NCBI RefSeq assembly: GCF_000190635.1
Contig: NC_015172.1
Coordinates: 2,666,001-2,730,000 of the forward strand
DNA from: Syntrophobotulus glycolicus DSM 8271
GTDB lineage: Bacteria > Bacillota > Desulfitobacteriia > Desulfitobacteriales > Syntrophobotulaceae
Length of the DNA: 64,000 nucleotides
Direction of reading: 5' to 3'
The notes beneath the pieces were generated by a model that saw nothing but the letters and a program-made list of their open reading frames with translations, was not told where the DNA came from and did not search any database. This document shows positions 1 through 7,806 of this stretch, one piece after another; position 1 is the stretch's first letter; each line of letters begins with the position of its first letter. The translations under genes and the position numbers were made by a program.

Positions 1-1139
1 TCCTGCATCTTGCGCTCCTTGCGGTTTTGCCCTGTGTTGGTCTCCGCTGTGTAGTCCTTGCCGTTGTCAATGTGCAGGTGTTTCGGCACGCCGCCCGGAT
101 TGGAGTAGAGCATCTTGACGAGGCTTTCCTTGAGTATCTGCGAGTTGGCGTCGACACACATCACATCGCCCATGATGCAGCGGCTCCGTGTGTCAACCCA
201 TGCAACAAGCTTCGGTCGGATTGCCTTGATTTTCCCGTTCGGGCTTGTGTACTGCACCCAGCAGTCGAAGGTGTGGCCGTCGCCCTGTACGAACTCCATG
301 ACCGCGAGGGCCGAAGCGTCACGCTTACCCTTGAGCATCCGGGCATTTTTGAACTCTCTCATTCCGTTGGCGGCGAGATAGTGGGCGTTGCGTCCCCGGA
401 GCTCGTCCATGATGTACTTGATATACCGGGCCACTGTCTTGATGGAGGGATAGCCTTCCCATCCGCTCTCCTTGGCGACCTCCTCGAATTTCGTGTAAAG
501 CATCTCAATCGTGCCCTGATTCTGTGCGAAGTCCTTATTAAACCAAATGTTCTCAATAATAGCCTTCTGCTTGTCCGTCAAGCTTGGAAAGGTGTACGAC
601 TGCTTCGGTTTCCGGCATAGGGTGAGCACCTTGAAGAAGTCGAAATTCCGGCCCTCTTCCTTTTCAAGCTTCAGAGCCCACGCGCTCGCTTCGAGGTATC
701 CCTCGGCGTAGCGGTAGAGCGTCCGCTGACTGACTCCAAGCCTTGCGGCGAACTCCTCGGCGAAAGCCGTGCGCTCACCTTCTCCATAAGCGACGAACTC
801 CTGAATCTGCTTTGAGAGCTCGACCGCCTCATAATATTCCCGCTTGTGACTCTCTATGTACCAATTGAGGTCGATATCGAGATACCACGGGGCCTCTTGT
901 GCCTTCTGTTCGATAACAACATCCCTCCCGTCTACTTTTTTTGCTGCCTTGTGGGCCTTCCTTGCTTTGGTGGAGAGGGAGGACAGGGCGACCGTTACCC
1001 GGTCTTTGCCGCCGTTCTCTCCCGGCTCCGTTAATGTCTTGAACGCTTTTGGATTGCGCTTGATTCTTTGGACTAATGTGTTGTACTTGATTCCTTCAAG
1101 CTCTGCCGCTGTTTCCAGTGTGACGAATGTTTCCGGCAA
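1..1139 (-). CDS. Mu-type transposase A (DDE family), partial
   Basis: Catalyses DNA strand transfer for a transposable prophage. The reverse strand is open from a TTG codon at 1139 (AGGAGG about nine bases upstream) to the window edge, giving about 379 residues with the C-terminus missing. The N-terminal part looks like a DNA-binding region (an HTH-like VSQRTLYRYAEGYLEAS segment near residue 145). The catalytic domain then begins: QGDGHTFD supplies the first Asp and HIDNGKDY the second, as in MuA-like transposases; the catalytic Glu would lie beyond the window. It is the last gene seen of a leftward early operon that includes a Ner-like HTH gene. Family assignment rests on motif recognition; whether a MuB-like ATPase follows cannot be seen. 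Confidence 0.85.
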   Translation of the reverse strand, partial: MPETFVTLETAAELEGIKYNTLVQRIKRNPKAFKTLTEPGENGGKDRVTVALSSLSTKARKAHKAAKKVDGRDVVIEQKAQEAPWYLDIDLNWYIESHKREYYEAVELSKQIQEFVAYGEGERTAFAEEFAARLGVSQRTLYRYAEGYLEASAWALKLEKEEGRNFDFFKVLTLCRKPKQSYTFPSLTDKQKAIIENIWFNKDFAQNQGTIEMLYTKFEEVAKESGWEGYPSIKTVARYIKYIMDELRGRNAHYLAANGMREFKNARMLKGKRDASALAVMEFVQGDGHTFDCWVQYTSPNGKIKAIRPKLVAWVDTRSRCIMGDVMCVDANSQILKESLVKMLYSNPGGVPKHLHIDNGKDYTAETNTGQNRKERKMQ

Positions 1140-1164
1140 ACCCCTCTCCCTCCTTTCACATTGA

Positions 1165-1297
1165 ACCGTGTCCGCTGCCGTGGTATAATGGCAGGAGAAG
1201 ATTTTTCGTGAGTCTTCTGGTAAGAGAGCCTGTTCGAGTGGTGTCGGTATGGCTCTCTTTCCTTTTGACCTGATTCCTCATGATGCCATCCCCCCGG
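1165..1297. other. Intergenic hairpin between prophage early genes
   Basis: A 133-bp gap between two leftward genes. It contains an inverted repeat pairing AGAGAGCC near 1224 with GGCTCTCT near 1251, a possible RNA structure in the leader of the transposase gene. No U-run follows on the minus strand, so a standard terminator is not supported. Confidence 0.35.
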
Positions 1298-1609
1298 TCA
1301 CGCACTTTTTGTCACCTTTGCCGACTTGATTTTGCCGATGTGCTCCTCAACCTTCCTGAGCTCCTCATGAAGATAGGTGTTTATGTCGCTCAAGGTTTCG
1401 ATGTTTGCCTGTTTTAAGCTGATGCAATCGAACAAGTCCTCAATATCCTTCTGGATTTCCTTTTGAACCTGCTCGGCTTGCCGCTTGAGCTCGTTCTGCT
1501 TCCTTTCCAGAATGATGAGCTTGGTCTCATCGGTGAGCGTCTTACCGCTCATCCCCATCCCGGCCTTGAGACTTTCCAGCTCAAAAAGAAATTCATTGAC
1601 ATTCTTCAA
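1298..1609 (-). CDS. Small coiled-coil prophage protein
   Basis: 103 residues starting at TTG 1609, with AGGAGG seven bases upstream. The protein is rich in Lys/Glu/Gln and its middle part (about residues 25-90) reads as a continuous amphipathic helix, so a coiled coil is likely. I do not recognise the family. It lies between the HTH gene at 1623 and the transposase on the same strand, in the early operon of the Mu-like element. A host-modulating or nucleoid-binding role would be typical of that position but is only inference. Confidence 0.7.
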   Translation of the reverse strand: MKNVNEFLFELESLKAGMGMSGKTLTDETKLIILERKQNELKRQAEQVQKEIQKDIEDLFDCISLKQANIETLSDINTYLHEELRKVEEHIGKIKSAKVTKSA

Positions 1610-1622
1610 AGTTATTCCTCCT

Positions 1623-1841
1623 TCATGCTATTTTTTTAAACGATTCCGGGTCTAAATCAAGCACCCTCGCGATACCTTGGAGGTACTTATCCCCCGACCT
1701 GTCTCCGTATAGGATGAGATTGAGGTACTTGTTGCTTGTTCCGACCTCTTGTGCGAGCTGCACCTGTGTCATGCCTTTTTCTATGAGCGTTTTCTTAACC
1801 AACACGCCGAAGGCGGTCAGTTGTCTCTTGTTGCGCTGCAT
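1623..1841 (-). CDS. Small HTH DNA-binding protein (Ner/Cro-like)
   Basis: About 72 residues from ATG 1841, with AAGGAGG upstream; an in-frame TTG at 1844 is a weaker alternative. A helix-turn-helix of the XRE/lambda-repressor fold is visible in the middle (GMTQVQLAQEVGTSNKYLNLIL, about residues 23-44). It has no other domain. In Mu-like phages a small Ner-type regulator occupies this place between the repressor and the transposase and shuts down early transcription; the position and size fit that role. The DNA target is not known from sequence. Confidence 0.75.
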   Translation of the reverse strand: MQRNKRQLTAFGVLVKKTLIEKGMTQVQLAQEVGTSNKYLNLILYGDRSGDKYLQGIARVLDLDPESFKKIA

Positions 1842-1844
1842 CAA

Positions 1845-1971
1845 GCATCCTCCTTCCTGCGCTCTTAGAATTACTTCCGTTTCAAAGTTTGTGAAGTGTT
1901 TCGAGTAGTTACTTCCACCTTTTGGCTCTATAATGAGATTGCGGCCATATCATAGAGAGGGGGTGGTAATA
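1845..1971 (+). promoter_or_regulatory. Divergent promoter region in prophage early cluster
   Basis: Lies between the leftward HTH gene and the rightward 60-residue ORF. A TATAAT box sits at about 1929-1934 on the plus strand with a poor -35. The octamer TTACTTCC occurs twice (near 1872 and near 1908), and GTTTC occurs beside each, so this may be an operator for the neighbouring HTH protein. Confidence 0.4.
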
Positions 1972-2154
1972 ATGGATGCTAAAGCTTTTGCTCGTGAATT
2001 GGTTGCCGACTTCAAAAAGATGTACCCTGAATACTTCAAGGAAGAAAATGAGTTAATTCCTCAAATGGTCGGCGCAATTTCGCTTATCGCATCTCTGGCG
2101 ATTGAGAAACATGAGCGGGAGAGTCACCCAAAACATAATTCTCAATCTCTTTGA
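1972..2154 (+). CDS. Small prophage protein of unknown function
   Basis: 60 residues from ATG 1972, preceded by a GGGGGTGGT Shine-Dalgarno-like run. It begins MDAKAFARELVADFKKM and contains one hydrophobic stretch (MVGAISLIASLAI). It is the only rightward gene inside the leftward early cluster, and its 3' end overlaps the 3' end of the convergent gene at 2084 by about 70 bp. Both reading frames look used, but the overlap lowers confidence in one of them. No family recognised. Confidence 0.5.
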   Translation: MDAKAFARELVADFKKMYPEYFKEENELIPQMVGAISLIASLAIEKHERESHPKHNSQSL

Positions 2155-2404
2155 GAAACTTCAACAACTTCGCGCCGTCTTTTTCGAAAGGGCAATCGCA
2201 AGGAGACGTCTGTTCCGAAGGCGTCTCTTTTACTTGCACCAATGCGATGAGCTCCTCGACAATCTCGCAGTCTCTGACCGCCTCGGCGAACTCCTTCTCA
2301 TAGCCTTCCTTCGGGGTATCCATGCCATAGGTCTTGGAATAACAAAGGCGGTTATGCCATGCCATATCTTTCTGTTCTTTGAGGTACTGAAGGATTGTTT
2401 TCAT
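2084..2404 (-). CDS. Hypothetical prophage early protein
   Basis: 106 residues, hydrophilic, with a C-x-C pair at CDCPF near residue 73. It is predicted helical, and no family is recognised. The start ATG 2404 has AAGGAGG just upstream (CGGCGAAAGGAGGAAACGG), which supports translation. Its start lies within the last 53 bp of the upstream DUF6906-like gene and its end overlaps the convergent ORF at 1972, so the cluster is tightly packed, as in phage early regions. Confidence 0.6.
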   Translation of the reverse strand: MKTILQYLKEQKDMAWHNRLCYSKTYGMDTPKEGYEKEFAEAVRDCEIVEELIALVQVKETPSEQTSPCDCPFEKDGAKLLKFLKEIENYVLGDSPAHVSQSPEMR

Positions 2405-2594
2405 TCCGTTTCCTCCTTTCGCCGCCGCTCTGTTTTCCGAGCGTTGCGGGGATTGTTCTTGTCTTACCCGAGTATTTGTGTACCACTTCGAGCCCTTCGG
2501 TCGTCGCCTTCACGACGAGCCAGTTCTCATAATTCAGTCCGGCCTCTTTAAGGCGTATCTTCTGAGCCCGTGTCGGACGCTTTCCGTGTTTCAA
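2352..2594 (-). CDS. DUF6906-like small prophage protein
   Basis: 80 residues from TTG 2594, chosen because AGGAGGT precedes it by six bases and because the product then begins with the family-typical KHGKRPTRAQK, followed by LNYENWLVVK and a VVHKYSGKTRTI strand. That pattern is familiar from short phage and mobile-element proteins of Firmicutes of unknown function. The frame is open further upstream, but that stretch covers the repressor operator region and is not coding-like. It is the first gene of the leftward early operon. Confidence 0.65.
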   Translation of the reverse strand: MKHGKRPTRAQKIRLKEAGLNYENWLVVKATTEGLEVVHKYSGKTRTIPATLGKQSGGERRKRNENNPSVPQRTERYGMA

Positions 2595-2686
2595 AATTTT
2601 ACCTCCTTCCTGTTCAATTTTCTTTAATCTTCCTCTCAGGTGTGGTATGATTTCCTTGATATATTTCTCTATCAGTCTTATTTTAT

Positions 2687-2730
2687 ACAACAACTGAGAG
2701 GAAGTCAAGCATAAATCTCTCACTTGTTGT
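2687..2730. promoter_or_regulatory. Inverted pair of operator-like boxes
   Basis: ACAACAACTGAGAG at 2687-2700 and its near-perfect inverted mate CTCTCACTTGTTGT at 2717-2730 (13 of 14 positions match) lie between the divergent repressor and early genes. This is the expected place for the operator of a phage immunity switch. Confidence 0.7.
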
Positions 2731-2748
2731 AAGAAGGGAGGATAAACG

Positions 2749-3183
2749 ATGATAGAAATTGAAAAGGTAGGGGAAAGGATAGCGGCCCGTCTCGCAGAGC
2801 TCAATCAAATACAGGCCGACCTTTGCCGAGCAACTGGAATGTCTAACAACGCTATCAGTCAGTACGTCACAGGAAAGCGCACGCCTGACACGCTCTCGCT
2901 TTATAAAATTGCTTCTTCTTTGGGTGTTTCGATGGAATGGATTCTAACAGGTGAGAACAAACAAGGGAGGGTTAATACAACAAATGAGAGGGCGGGCTTA
3001 ATGGAACTAACCAAAAAGGAGGCCGACCTTATTGCTATGTTTCGCGCGCTGGACGACCGCGACAAGGAGTATGTTAATAGCACTATTGAGATGCTTTACA
3101 GTAAAGCAGTTAAAAAGGGAACGTTATCCGGCTCGATGAGTGGAGGAACAGGGGAAGAGGCAGCCGCAAGTGAAGCTGTTTAA
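2749..3183 (+). CDS. Prophage immunity repressor (XRE family HTH)
   Basis: 144 residues. The N-terminal 70 residues form a lambda-repressor-like HTH domain (QADLCRATGMSNNAISQYVTG recognition region, then SLYKIASSLGVSMEWILTGE). The remainder is a hydrophilic helical tail with a Gly/Ser-rich end and no peptidase-type cleavage domain. It is transcribed away from the early operon, with paired operator boxes just upstream and a third box inside the gene, so it is most likely the CI-type repressor maintaining lysogeny. The start ATG 2749 has AAGGGAGG upstream. Confidence 0.85.
   Translation: MIEIEKVGERIAARLAELNQIQADLCRATGMSNNAISQYVTGKRTPDTLSLYKIASSLGVSMEWILTGENKQGRVNTTNERAGLMELTKKEADLIAMFRALDDRDKEYVNSTIEMLYSKAVKKGTLSGSMSGGTGEEAAASEAV
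2977..2990. promoter_or_regulatory. Third operator-like box inside repressor gene
   Basis: ACAACAAATGAGAG matches the two upstream boxes at 13 of 14 positions but lies about 230 bp into the repressor coding sequence. It could be an auxiliary operator allowing looping or autoregulation. Confidence 0.5.
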
Positions 3184-3845
3184 TTTTTGTGCTTCTTTGA
3201 TAGATTTATCTATCTGTTTTTGTCACATTGAAAATCGCCTTTGACGCGCCGATGTAAGTGCCGAAAACCCTTGATATTACGGCAATGTGACAGCTTTTTT
3301 GCGATTACATAGCTTTGTCACTTTGAATGAGCCGCCTTTTTGCCTCTTTTTGAGGGTTATCCGCACGGGCGCGCACGGGGAAAGTAACGCGCTGACACCT
3401 GAGAAATGCCGTATTTTCGCACTTCTTCGCACGCCCCGCCGCTGCATTTAACACTCACTAACGCTCCGTTAGCACGCCGACCGTCTCGACTTCATTGTCC
3501 TTTGATGTTATAATGCAAATATGAGCCGCGATGATGTCCTTTATCCCCCTTGCTGCTGGGGCTTCCGGGACTATCTGAGTGGCTCACACTTTGTAAAAAT
3601 GCTTATTTTATGCGGTTTTCCGGCCTCGTTGATTAGTTGATAATTGACGCGATGCCCGACAACTCCACGACCACCACGCCCCCTCAAGGCATAAAAAAGA
3701 CGACATCAATTCACTCGATGCCGTTCTCAATATTTCTGTCACGGATTTCCTTCCATATCCCTCACAAACCCGCATAAATACTGTCTTTTCTCGGTGTCTC
3801 CCGACACATCCCGTCTTATCCCGTTTTGTCAATTATCTTGTCTGA
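3184..3845. mobile_element. Non-coding terminal region of Mu-like prophage
   Basis: About 660 bp without a convincing gene between the repressor and the broken host gene. It holds repeated motifs: GTCACATTGAAAATCGCC at 3222, the inverted CAATGTGAC at 3283, and GTCACTTTGAATGAGCCGCC at 3317. Near the far end, GATAATTGAC at about 3641 is mirrored by GTCAATTATC at about 3828, and a tract with repeated ATCCCGT units lies at 3810-3830. Transposase-binding sites cluster at Mu ends, so these are candidates. The exact terminus is probably within 3840-3850; CA at 3849-3850 would be a canonical last dinucleotide. Confidence 0.5.
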
Positions 3846-4472
3846 GTACAATTTAGATCGAGAAAGTTTGATGATTATGCGGCGCAGTCAGGTGGCAAAC
3901 AATATTTTCCTCGAAATATAGCATTTTCAAAAGGATATTTTAGATTTATTGATTGTGGGGCCTATACCGGTGATACAACAAGACAACTATGGGCTGAGAA
4001 AGGGAAAATTAAAAGACTAGCGTTATTTGAACCGTCAACAGAAAATCTGACGGAGCTTAATAATTGGCTTGCTGATGAAAGTGAATTTATTGCCGACGAA
4101 ATAACAGTCTTTCCTTGTGGTGTTTATTCTAAAAACGCAAGTTTTAGGTTTAATTCCAATAAAACCTCGTCTGGCATATCGGATGACGGCACAGAGTGTA
4201 TACAATGTGTCGCAATAGACAATGCGCTATATGATTTTGCGCCGACATTTATTAAAATGGATATTGAAGGTTCAGAGGCCGACGCCCTTTTGGGTGCACA
4301 AAAAACCATTTGCAAATACAAACCGGATCTTGCCATATGTGTATATCATTTTGCTGATGATATTTGGGAAATTCCTTTGTTACTGGATAGCTGGAATTTA
4401 GGCTATAGGTTTTATTTAAGAACCTATTCATCAAACGGATTTGAAACAGTGCTTTATGCTGTCAGCAAATAA
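3846..4472 (+). pseudogene. FkbM-family methyltransferase, 5' end removed by prophage
   Basis: Reading from 3846 without a start codon gives about 208 residues that match the SAM-dependent FkbM methyltransferase fold: FIDCGAYTGDTT (SAM motif I), ALFEPSTENL (acidic end of strand 2), and FIKMDIEGSEADALLGA, the family signature, followed by PDLAICVYH. The frame is closed by TGA at 3843, exactly where the prophage sequence ends, so the first part of the gene was separated by insertion. An internal ATG at 4257 would give only the last 71 residues. The gene belonged to the glycan-modification cluster to its right. Confidence 0.8.
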
Positions 4473-4609
4473 TAAATTAAACATATTTAGCTTAATGTTA
4501 AAGAAAAAGCCAGGTATTAAAAGTTATAAAATTAAGACTAAAAGCAGATTTTGCACTGCGTTAAGTCAAGGGGCTTAAGTCAAGAAATTGATTCTATTGG
4601 AGTGTGAGT

Positions 4610-5512
4610 ATGAATAGGGTATTGATTACTGGAGCAACCGGATTTATCGGTTCAAATCTAGTACGTTACTTCATAAAAAATGAGATTGATGTACATATTA
4701 TCGTTCGTCCATCCTCAAATCTTACTCTAATTAGCGATATTAAGGACAGCTTATACATACATACATTTGGCGGCACTATCACAGAATTAATTGACATCGT
4801 TCGATTGGCCGCTCCAGAAGTTGTTTTTCACTTAGCCGCGCTTTTTATTGCGGAACATAAAACAGAAGACATAAAGCAGCTTATTGAAAGTAATATTCTG
4901 TTTGGGACGCAGCTTTTAGAGGCAACAACAAAAAATAATGTTAAATATTTTATTAATACCGGGACACATTGGCAGCATTATACAAGCGAGCAATATTATC
5001 CTTCTGATTTATATGCGGCAACAAAAAAGGCGTTTGAAGATATAGCGCGATATTATATTTCAGCATTTGACCTTAGATTTATAACTCTAAAATTAATAGA
5101 TACATATGGCCCGTTTGATCCGCGTCCCAAAGTGATTTCTATATTAAAAAAAGCGGCTCAAAGCGGTGAGAAGCTTGGAATGTCAGGCGGAGAACAAGAA
5201 ATGGGTCTGCTATATATTGATGATGTGATCAAAGCCTTTTTAATGGCGTCAGAATATGCTTATAAGTCACCTTCACACACCGAGAAAACGTTTATCGCTT
5301 CATCAAAAGAAATAGTCACCTTGAAAGATTTAGTTAGAATCTATGAAGAGATTATAGGAAGAAAGCTACAGATTATTTTCGGGGAGAGGGAGTATAAGAA
5401 ACGAGAAGTCATGAAAATTTGCTGCACAGACGAAAATATCCTTGCCAAGGCGGATACGTATGGAATCTATGAAGGGTTACAAAAGATGCTGCAGATAGAA
5501 GGTATAGGATAG
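4610..5512 (+). CDS. NAD-dependent sugar epimerase/dehydratase (extended SDR)
   Basis: 300 residues acting on a nucleotide sugar. The Rossmann motif GATGFIGSNLVRYF is near the N-terminus, an FHLAA strand near residue 75, and the Tyr-Lys catalytic pair in DLYAATKKAFED near residue 135; the upstream Ser/Thr is in NTGTHW. ATG 4610 is preferred over GTG 4604 because GGAGTG lies at a proper distance from it. The next gene (RmlC-like) begins three bases after the stop, so the two are co-transcribed. Specific substrate cannot be told; a deoxysugar or CDP/GDP-sugar pathway for surface glycan is likely. Confidence 0.85.
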   Translation: MNRVLITGATGFIGSNLVRYFIKNEIDVHIIVRPSSNLTLISDIKDSLYIHTFGGTITELIDIVRLAAPEVVFHLAALFIAEHKTEDIKQLIESNILFGTQLLEATTKNNVKYFINTGTHWQHYTSEQYYPSDLYAATKKAFEDIARYYISAFDLRFITLKLIDTYGPFDPRPKVISILKKAAQSGEKLGMSGGEQEMGLLYIDDVIKAFLMASEYAYKSPSHTEKTFIASSKEIVTLKDLVRIYEEIIGRKLQIIFGEREYKKREVMKICCTDENILAKADTYGIYEGLQKMLQIEGIG

Positions 5513-5514
5513 GA

Positions 5515-6078
5515 GTGATACTGAAAAAGATGGAAATTATTAAGCAATCAAAAATTTCAGGTTGTTTTTTATTAAAACCTAAAACCTTTGGCGACGAACG
5601 GGGGACTCTGATAAAGCCCTACCATAGCGATAGCTATAAGGCGCTAGGACTTCATAGTGAATATAACGAGGAACTTGTTGTGACCTCGCATAAGAACGTC
5701 ATACGCGGTTTGCATTTTCAGAATCCTCCATTTCCACAGATAAAGGTTGTCTCTTGTGTAATGGGCCGGATTCTTGATGTAGTGGTAGACATTCGCAAGG
5801 GTTCGCCAACTTATGGGGAATGGGAAGGTTTTATACTGGACAACGAAAACAACTATTCTCTATATGTACCCGAAGGTATGGCCCATGGCTATGCGGTATA
5901 TTCAGAAAATACGATAGTATGTTATAGAATGTCGAACGTGTTCATGCCCCAACTTGATAGTGGTATAAAATGGGATTCTGCCGGAGTTTTGTGGGATATT
6001 GAGAGCCCAATTATTTCGCCAAAAGATTCTGGCTTAATATCCTTTGATAAGTTTGAAAGCAGATTCGTTTATAAGTAA
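5515..6078 (+). CDS. dTDP-4-dehydrorhamnose 3,5-epimerase-like protein
   Basis: 187 residues of the RmlC cupin family. Visible motifs are FGDERGTLIKPYH, VIRGLHFQ (catalytic His in the RGLH motif), KVVSCVMGRILDVVVDIRKGSPTYG, and YVPEGMAHGYAV. These are family hallmarks, so it probably epimerises a 4-keto-6-deoxy sugar nucleotide. Start is ambiguous: GTG 5515 or ATG 5530; the only GGAG lies at 5512-5515. It follows the SDR gene immediately, giving a two-gene sugar nucleotide module. Confidence 0.85.
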   Translation: MILKKMEIIKQSKISGCFLLKPKTFGDERGTLIKPYHSDSYKALGLHSEYNEELVVTSHKNVIRGLHFQNPPFPQIKVVSCVMGRILDVVVDIRKGSPTYGEWEGFILDNENNYSLYVPEGMAHGYAVYSENTIVCYRMSNVFMPQLDSGIKWDSAGVLWDIESPIISPKDSGLISFDKFESRFVYK

Positions 6079-6108
6079 ATATGCGCCAGACAAGGACTGA
6101 ATGAACCA

Positions 6109-6138
6109 ATGAAAAATAAAATCAGTGCCTGTATAAAA
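6109..6138 (+). pseudogene. Possible 5' remnant of a family 2 glycosyltransferase
   Basis: ATG 6109 opens MKNKISACI and then runs into the end of the convergent gene at 6139. The same start (MNHKISACLIVKNEE) begins the glycosyltransferase gene at 7807, with similar nucleotides. This may be what is left of a second glycosyltransferase gene after rearrangement. Short, so uncertain. Confidence 0.25.
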
Positions 6139-6501
6139 CTAGCAGAGAACATATGGTTCAAGACATCTTTTAAGTTCGCTGTCATAACAGACAAAGCTGT
6201 CCCTAAAAACATTCAAAAGCTGTTCATCAGGAATGCCGCCTGTTGAACAAACGTTTTTCACCGCGCTCAGCGCGTAAACGAAACCAGTGTGGAATTCGTT
6301 TACGTTGTTGCCGGGGAATTCTTCTTCTATGTCTTTTATTTCCAAAAGGATAGCCTCCAAGGCGTCCACCATAACACTCATAATCCCATTAATGACATCT
6401 GACTTGGCCTCGTCAGCAACCTGTTCCCGGATATAATCCACTCCGGTATCAATTGTGCCTTCCAACTCCAGTATGTTTCTTGCGACAGCAATAATATCCA
6501 T
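6139..6501 (-). CDS. Unknown 120-residue helical protein paired with radical SAM gene
   Basis: The start ATG 6501 has TGAGGT upstream and lies 20 bp after the stop of the radical SAM gene, so the two are one transcript. The protein is acidic and mostly helical, with no signal peptide or membrane segment, and has Cys residues near the C-terminus (NVCSTGG, SFVCYDSELKRCLEPYVLC). I do not recognise a family. A partner or substrate-binding protein for the radical SAM enzyme is possible only from position. Confidence 0.7.
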   Translation of the reverse strand: MDIIAVARNILELEGTIDTGVDYIREQVADEAKSDVINGIMSVMVDALEAILLEIKDIEEEFPGNNVNEFHTGFVYALSAVKNVCSTGGIPDEQLLNVFRDSFVCYDSELKRCLEPYVLC

Positions 6502-6521
6502 CAGATTTACCTCATGTTAAA

Positions 6522-7442
6522 CTAACTTAATGGCAATATCTCATTTATCTGCAACACTCGGTGAAAATCAATATTCAGTTTCCTGCACTCCGTGCAGGCG
6601 CCCGTTTGTTCTCTTAAATTGTTGATATCCTGCGGCTTCAAATCGAATATGCTTCCGAGGTCAACATCGTATCTGCCACAACATTGCAGTGCTCGGCAGT
6701 CCTCATTGAGGGTGATCTGGCTAAACTGGGGGCAGACAAATCCTTCCGGCTTTTTCGCTAGAAATTCCTCTGTAAGATTGTAGAGGAACAGCTCTGTTGA
6801 CGCTTTTTTCAACAATTCATAATCCATTTCAGACTTCATATATTTCTTCATTAATTCGTAATCATTAATGCCGGCGGCATAGGGCCAAAACCCAAGTTTG
6901 TTTTGCCTGGCAAACTCATTTGCTAAGCCCAGCTCCAGTAAATTGTATTGATACATATGGAATATTATAATAACCTTACCTGGAGAGCAACCCATTTTGT
7001 AGTAGTTAGCAGCCATTGCCTTTATGTTTAACAGTATTTTTTCAAAATTAAATCCGTGTGATTTGTCATATGAACTCTGGCTGAAGCCCGGCATGGAAAA
7101 CCATATATGCCGTATGTTTGACAATACGCCCTCTTCCTCAAAGAATACCGGTTTGGAGGCGTTGGTGCTGATGCCCGTTAGAACATTTTCCTGATTAAGA
7201 AATTTGATGATTTCCTTAATTCTTGGATGTAAAAAAGGGTCGCCCCACATATAAAGAGCCAGCCAAGTTCGTCCTTGTTCGATAAAACCGTTTTCAAGCA
7301 AATGGTATATTGTACGTTTAAATTCTTCCACATTGATAAACTTACCCGAACTTTGCTTGTTCCGGTTTCTTCTTCCGCTTACGCACCAAGAACACCTTGC
7401 GTTGCAAATACCGGACACGTCAAACTGGATTACTTCGAACAT
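6522..7442 (-). CDS. Radical SAM/SPASM-type protein
   Basis: 306 residues from ATG 7442 (AAGGA upstream); the frame is open further but the extra N-terminal stretch is not family-like. The product begins MFEVIQFDVSGICNARCSWC, placing the CxxxCxxC [4Fe-4S]-SAM motif near residues 13-20. A C-terminal cysteine set (FVCPQFSQITLNEDC, LQCCGRYD, CTECRKLN) resembles a SPASM/twitch auxiliary cluster. Similar enzymes occur in peptide modification and in surface-glycan loci. Its neighbours are sugar-modifying genes and an unknown small protein, so the substrate is open. Confidence 0.8.
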   Translation of the reverse strand: MFEVIQFDVSGICNARCSWCVSGRRNRNKQSSGKFINVEEFKRTIYHLLENGFIEQGRTWLALYMWGDPFLHPRIKEIIKFLNQENVLTGISTNASKPVFFEEEGVLSNIRHIWFSMPGFSQSSYDKSHGFNFEKILLNIKAMAANYYKMGCSPGKVIIIFHMYQYNLLELGLANEFARQNKLGFWPYAAGINDYELMKKYMKSEMDYELLKKASTELFLYNLTEEFLAKKPEGFVCPQFSQITLNEDCRALQCCGRYDVDLGSIFDLKPQDINNLREQTGACTECRKLNIDFHRVLQINEILPLS

Positions 7443-7806
7443 CGCAATGTGTATCCTTTCTTTATCGGAACATCCTGTTAAAGCATTAATGACATAAATT
7501 ACGAGTATTACCATAATACAACACGAATTCGTAAAATTCAACAATAATTAATAATACAGATCGTAGGGTCGACATTGTATTTCGGAAATGGCGGTTAGTC
7601 TGTCGAAATCGGAGATAAAATATTTAGAAGATTAAATTATGTGTATTATTAGATTTGTTATAGCTATTTTCACATTCAATTTTTAACGGTTTTCTTGCTA
7701 TTTGGCTTGCTATTTGAGCTTTATTTTTAGAAGGGTTTATTCTTCTATTAAGGGATGGGAAAGTGGAATAAGTTGGAGTAAAATAAAATCTGTGGAGGAC
7801 GAGAAA

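Noticed and set aside
27-620. 197-residue plus-strand reading frame over the transposase
   Set aside because: The opposite strand carries the recognisable DDE transposase over the same bases; the plus frame shows no family pattern.
3608-3832. 74-residue minus-strand frame at the prophage end
   Set aside because: Trp/Arg/Ser-rich composition, no ribosome binding site, overlaps the repeats; not supported as a gene.
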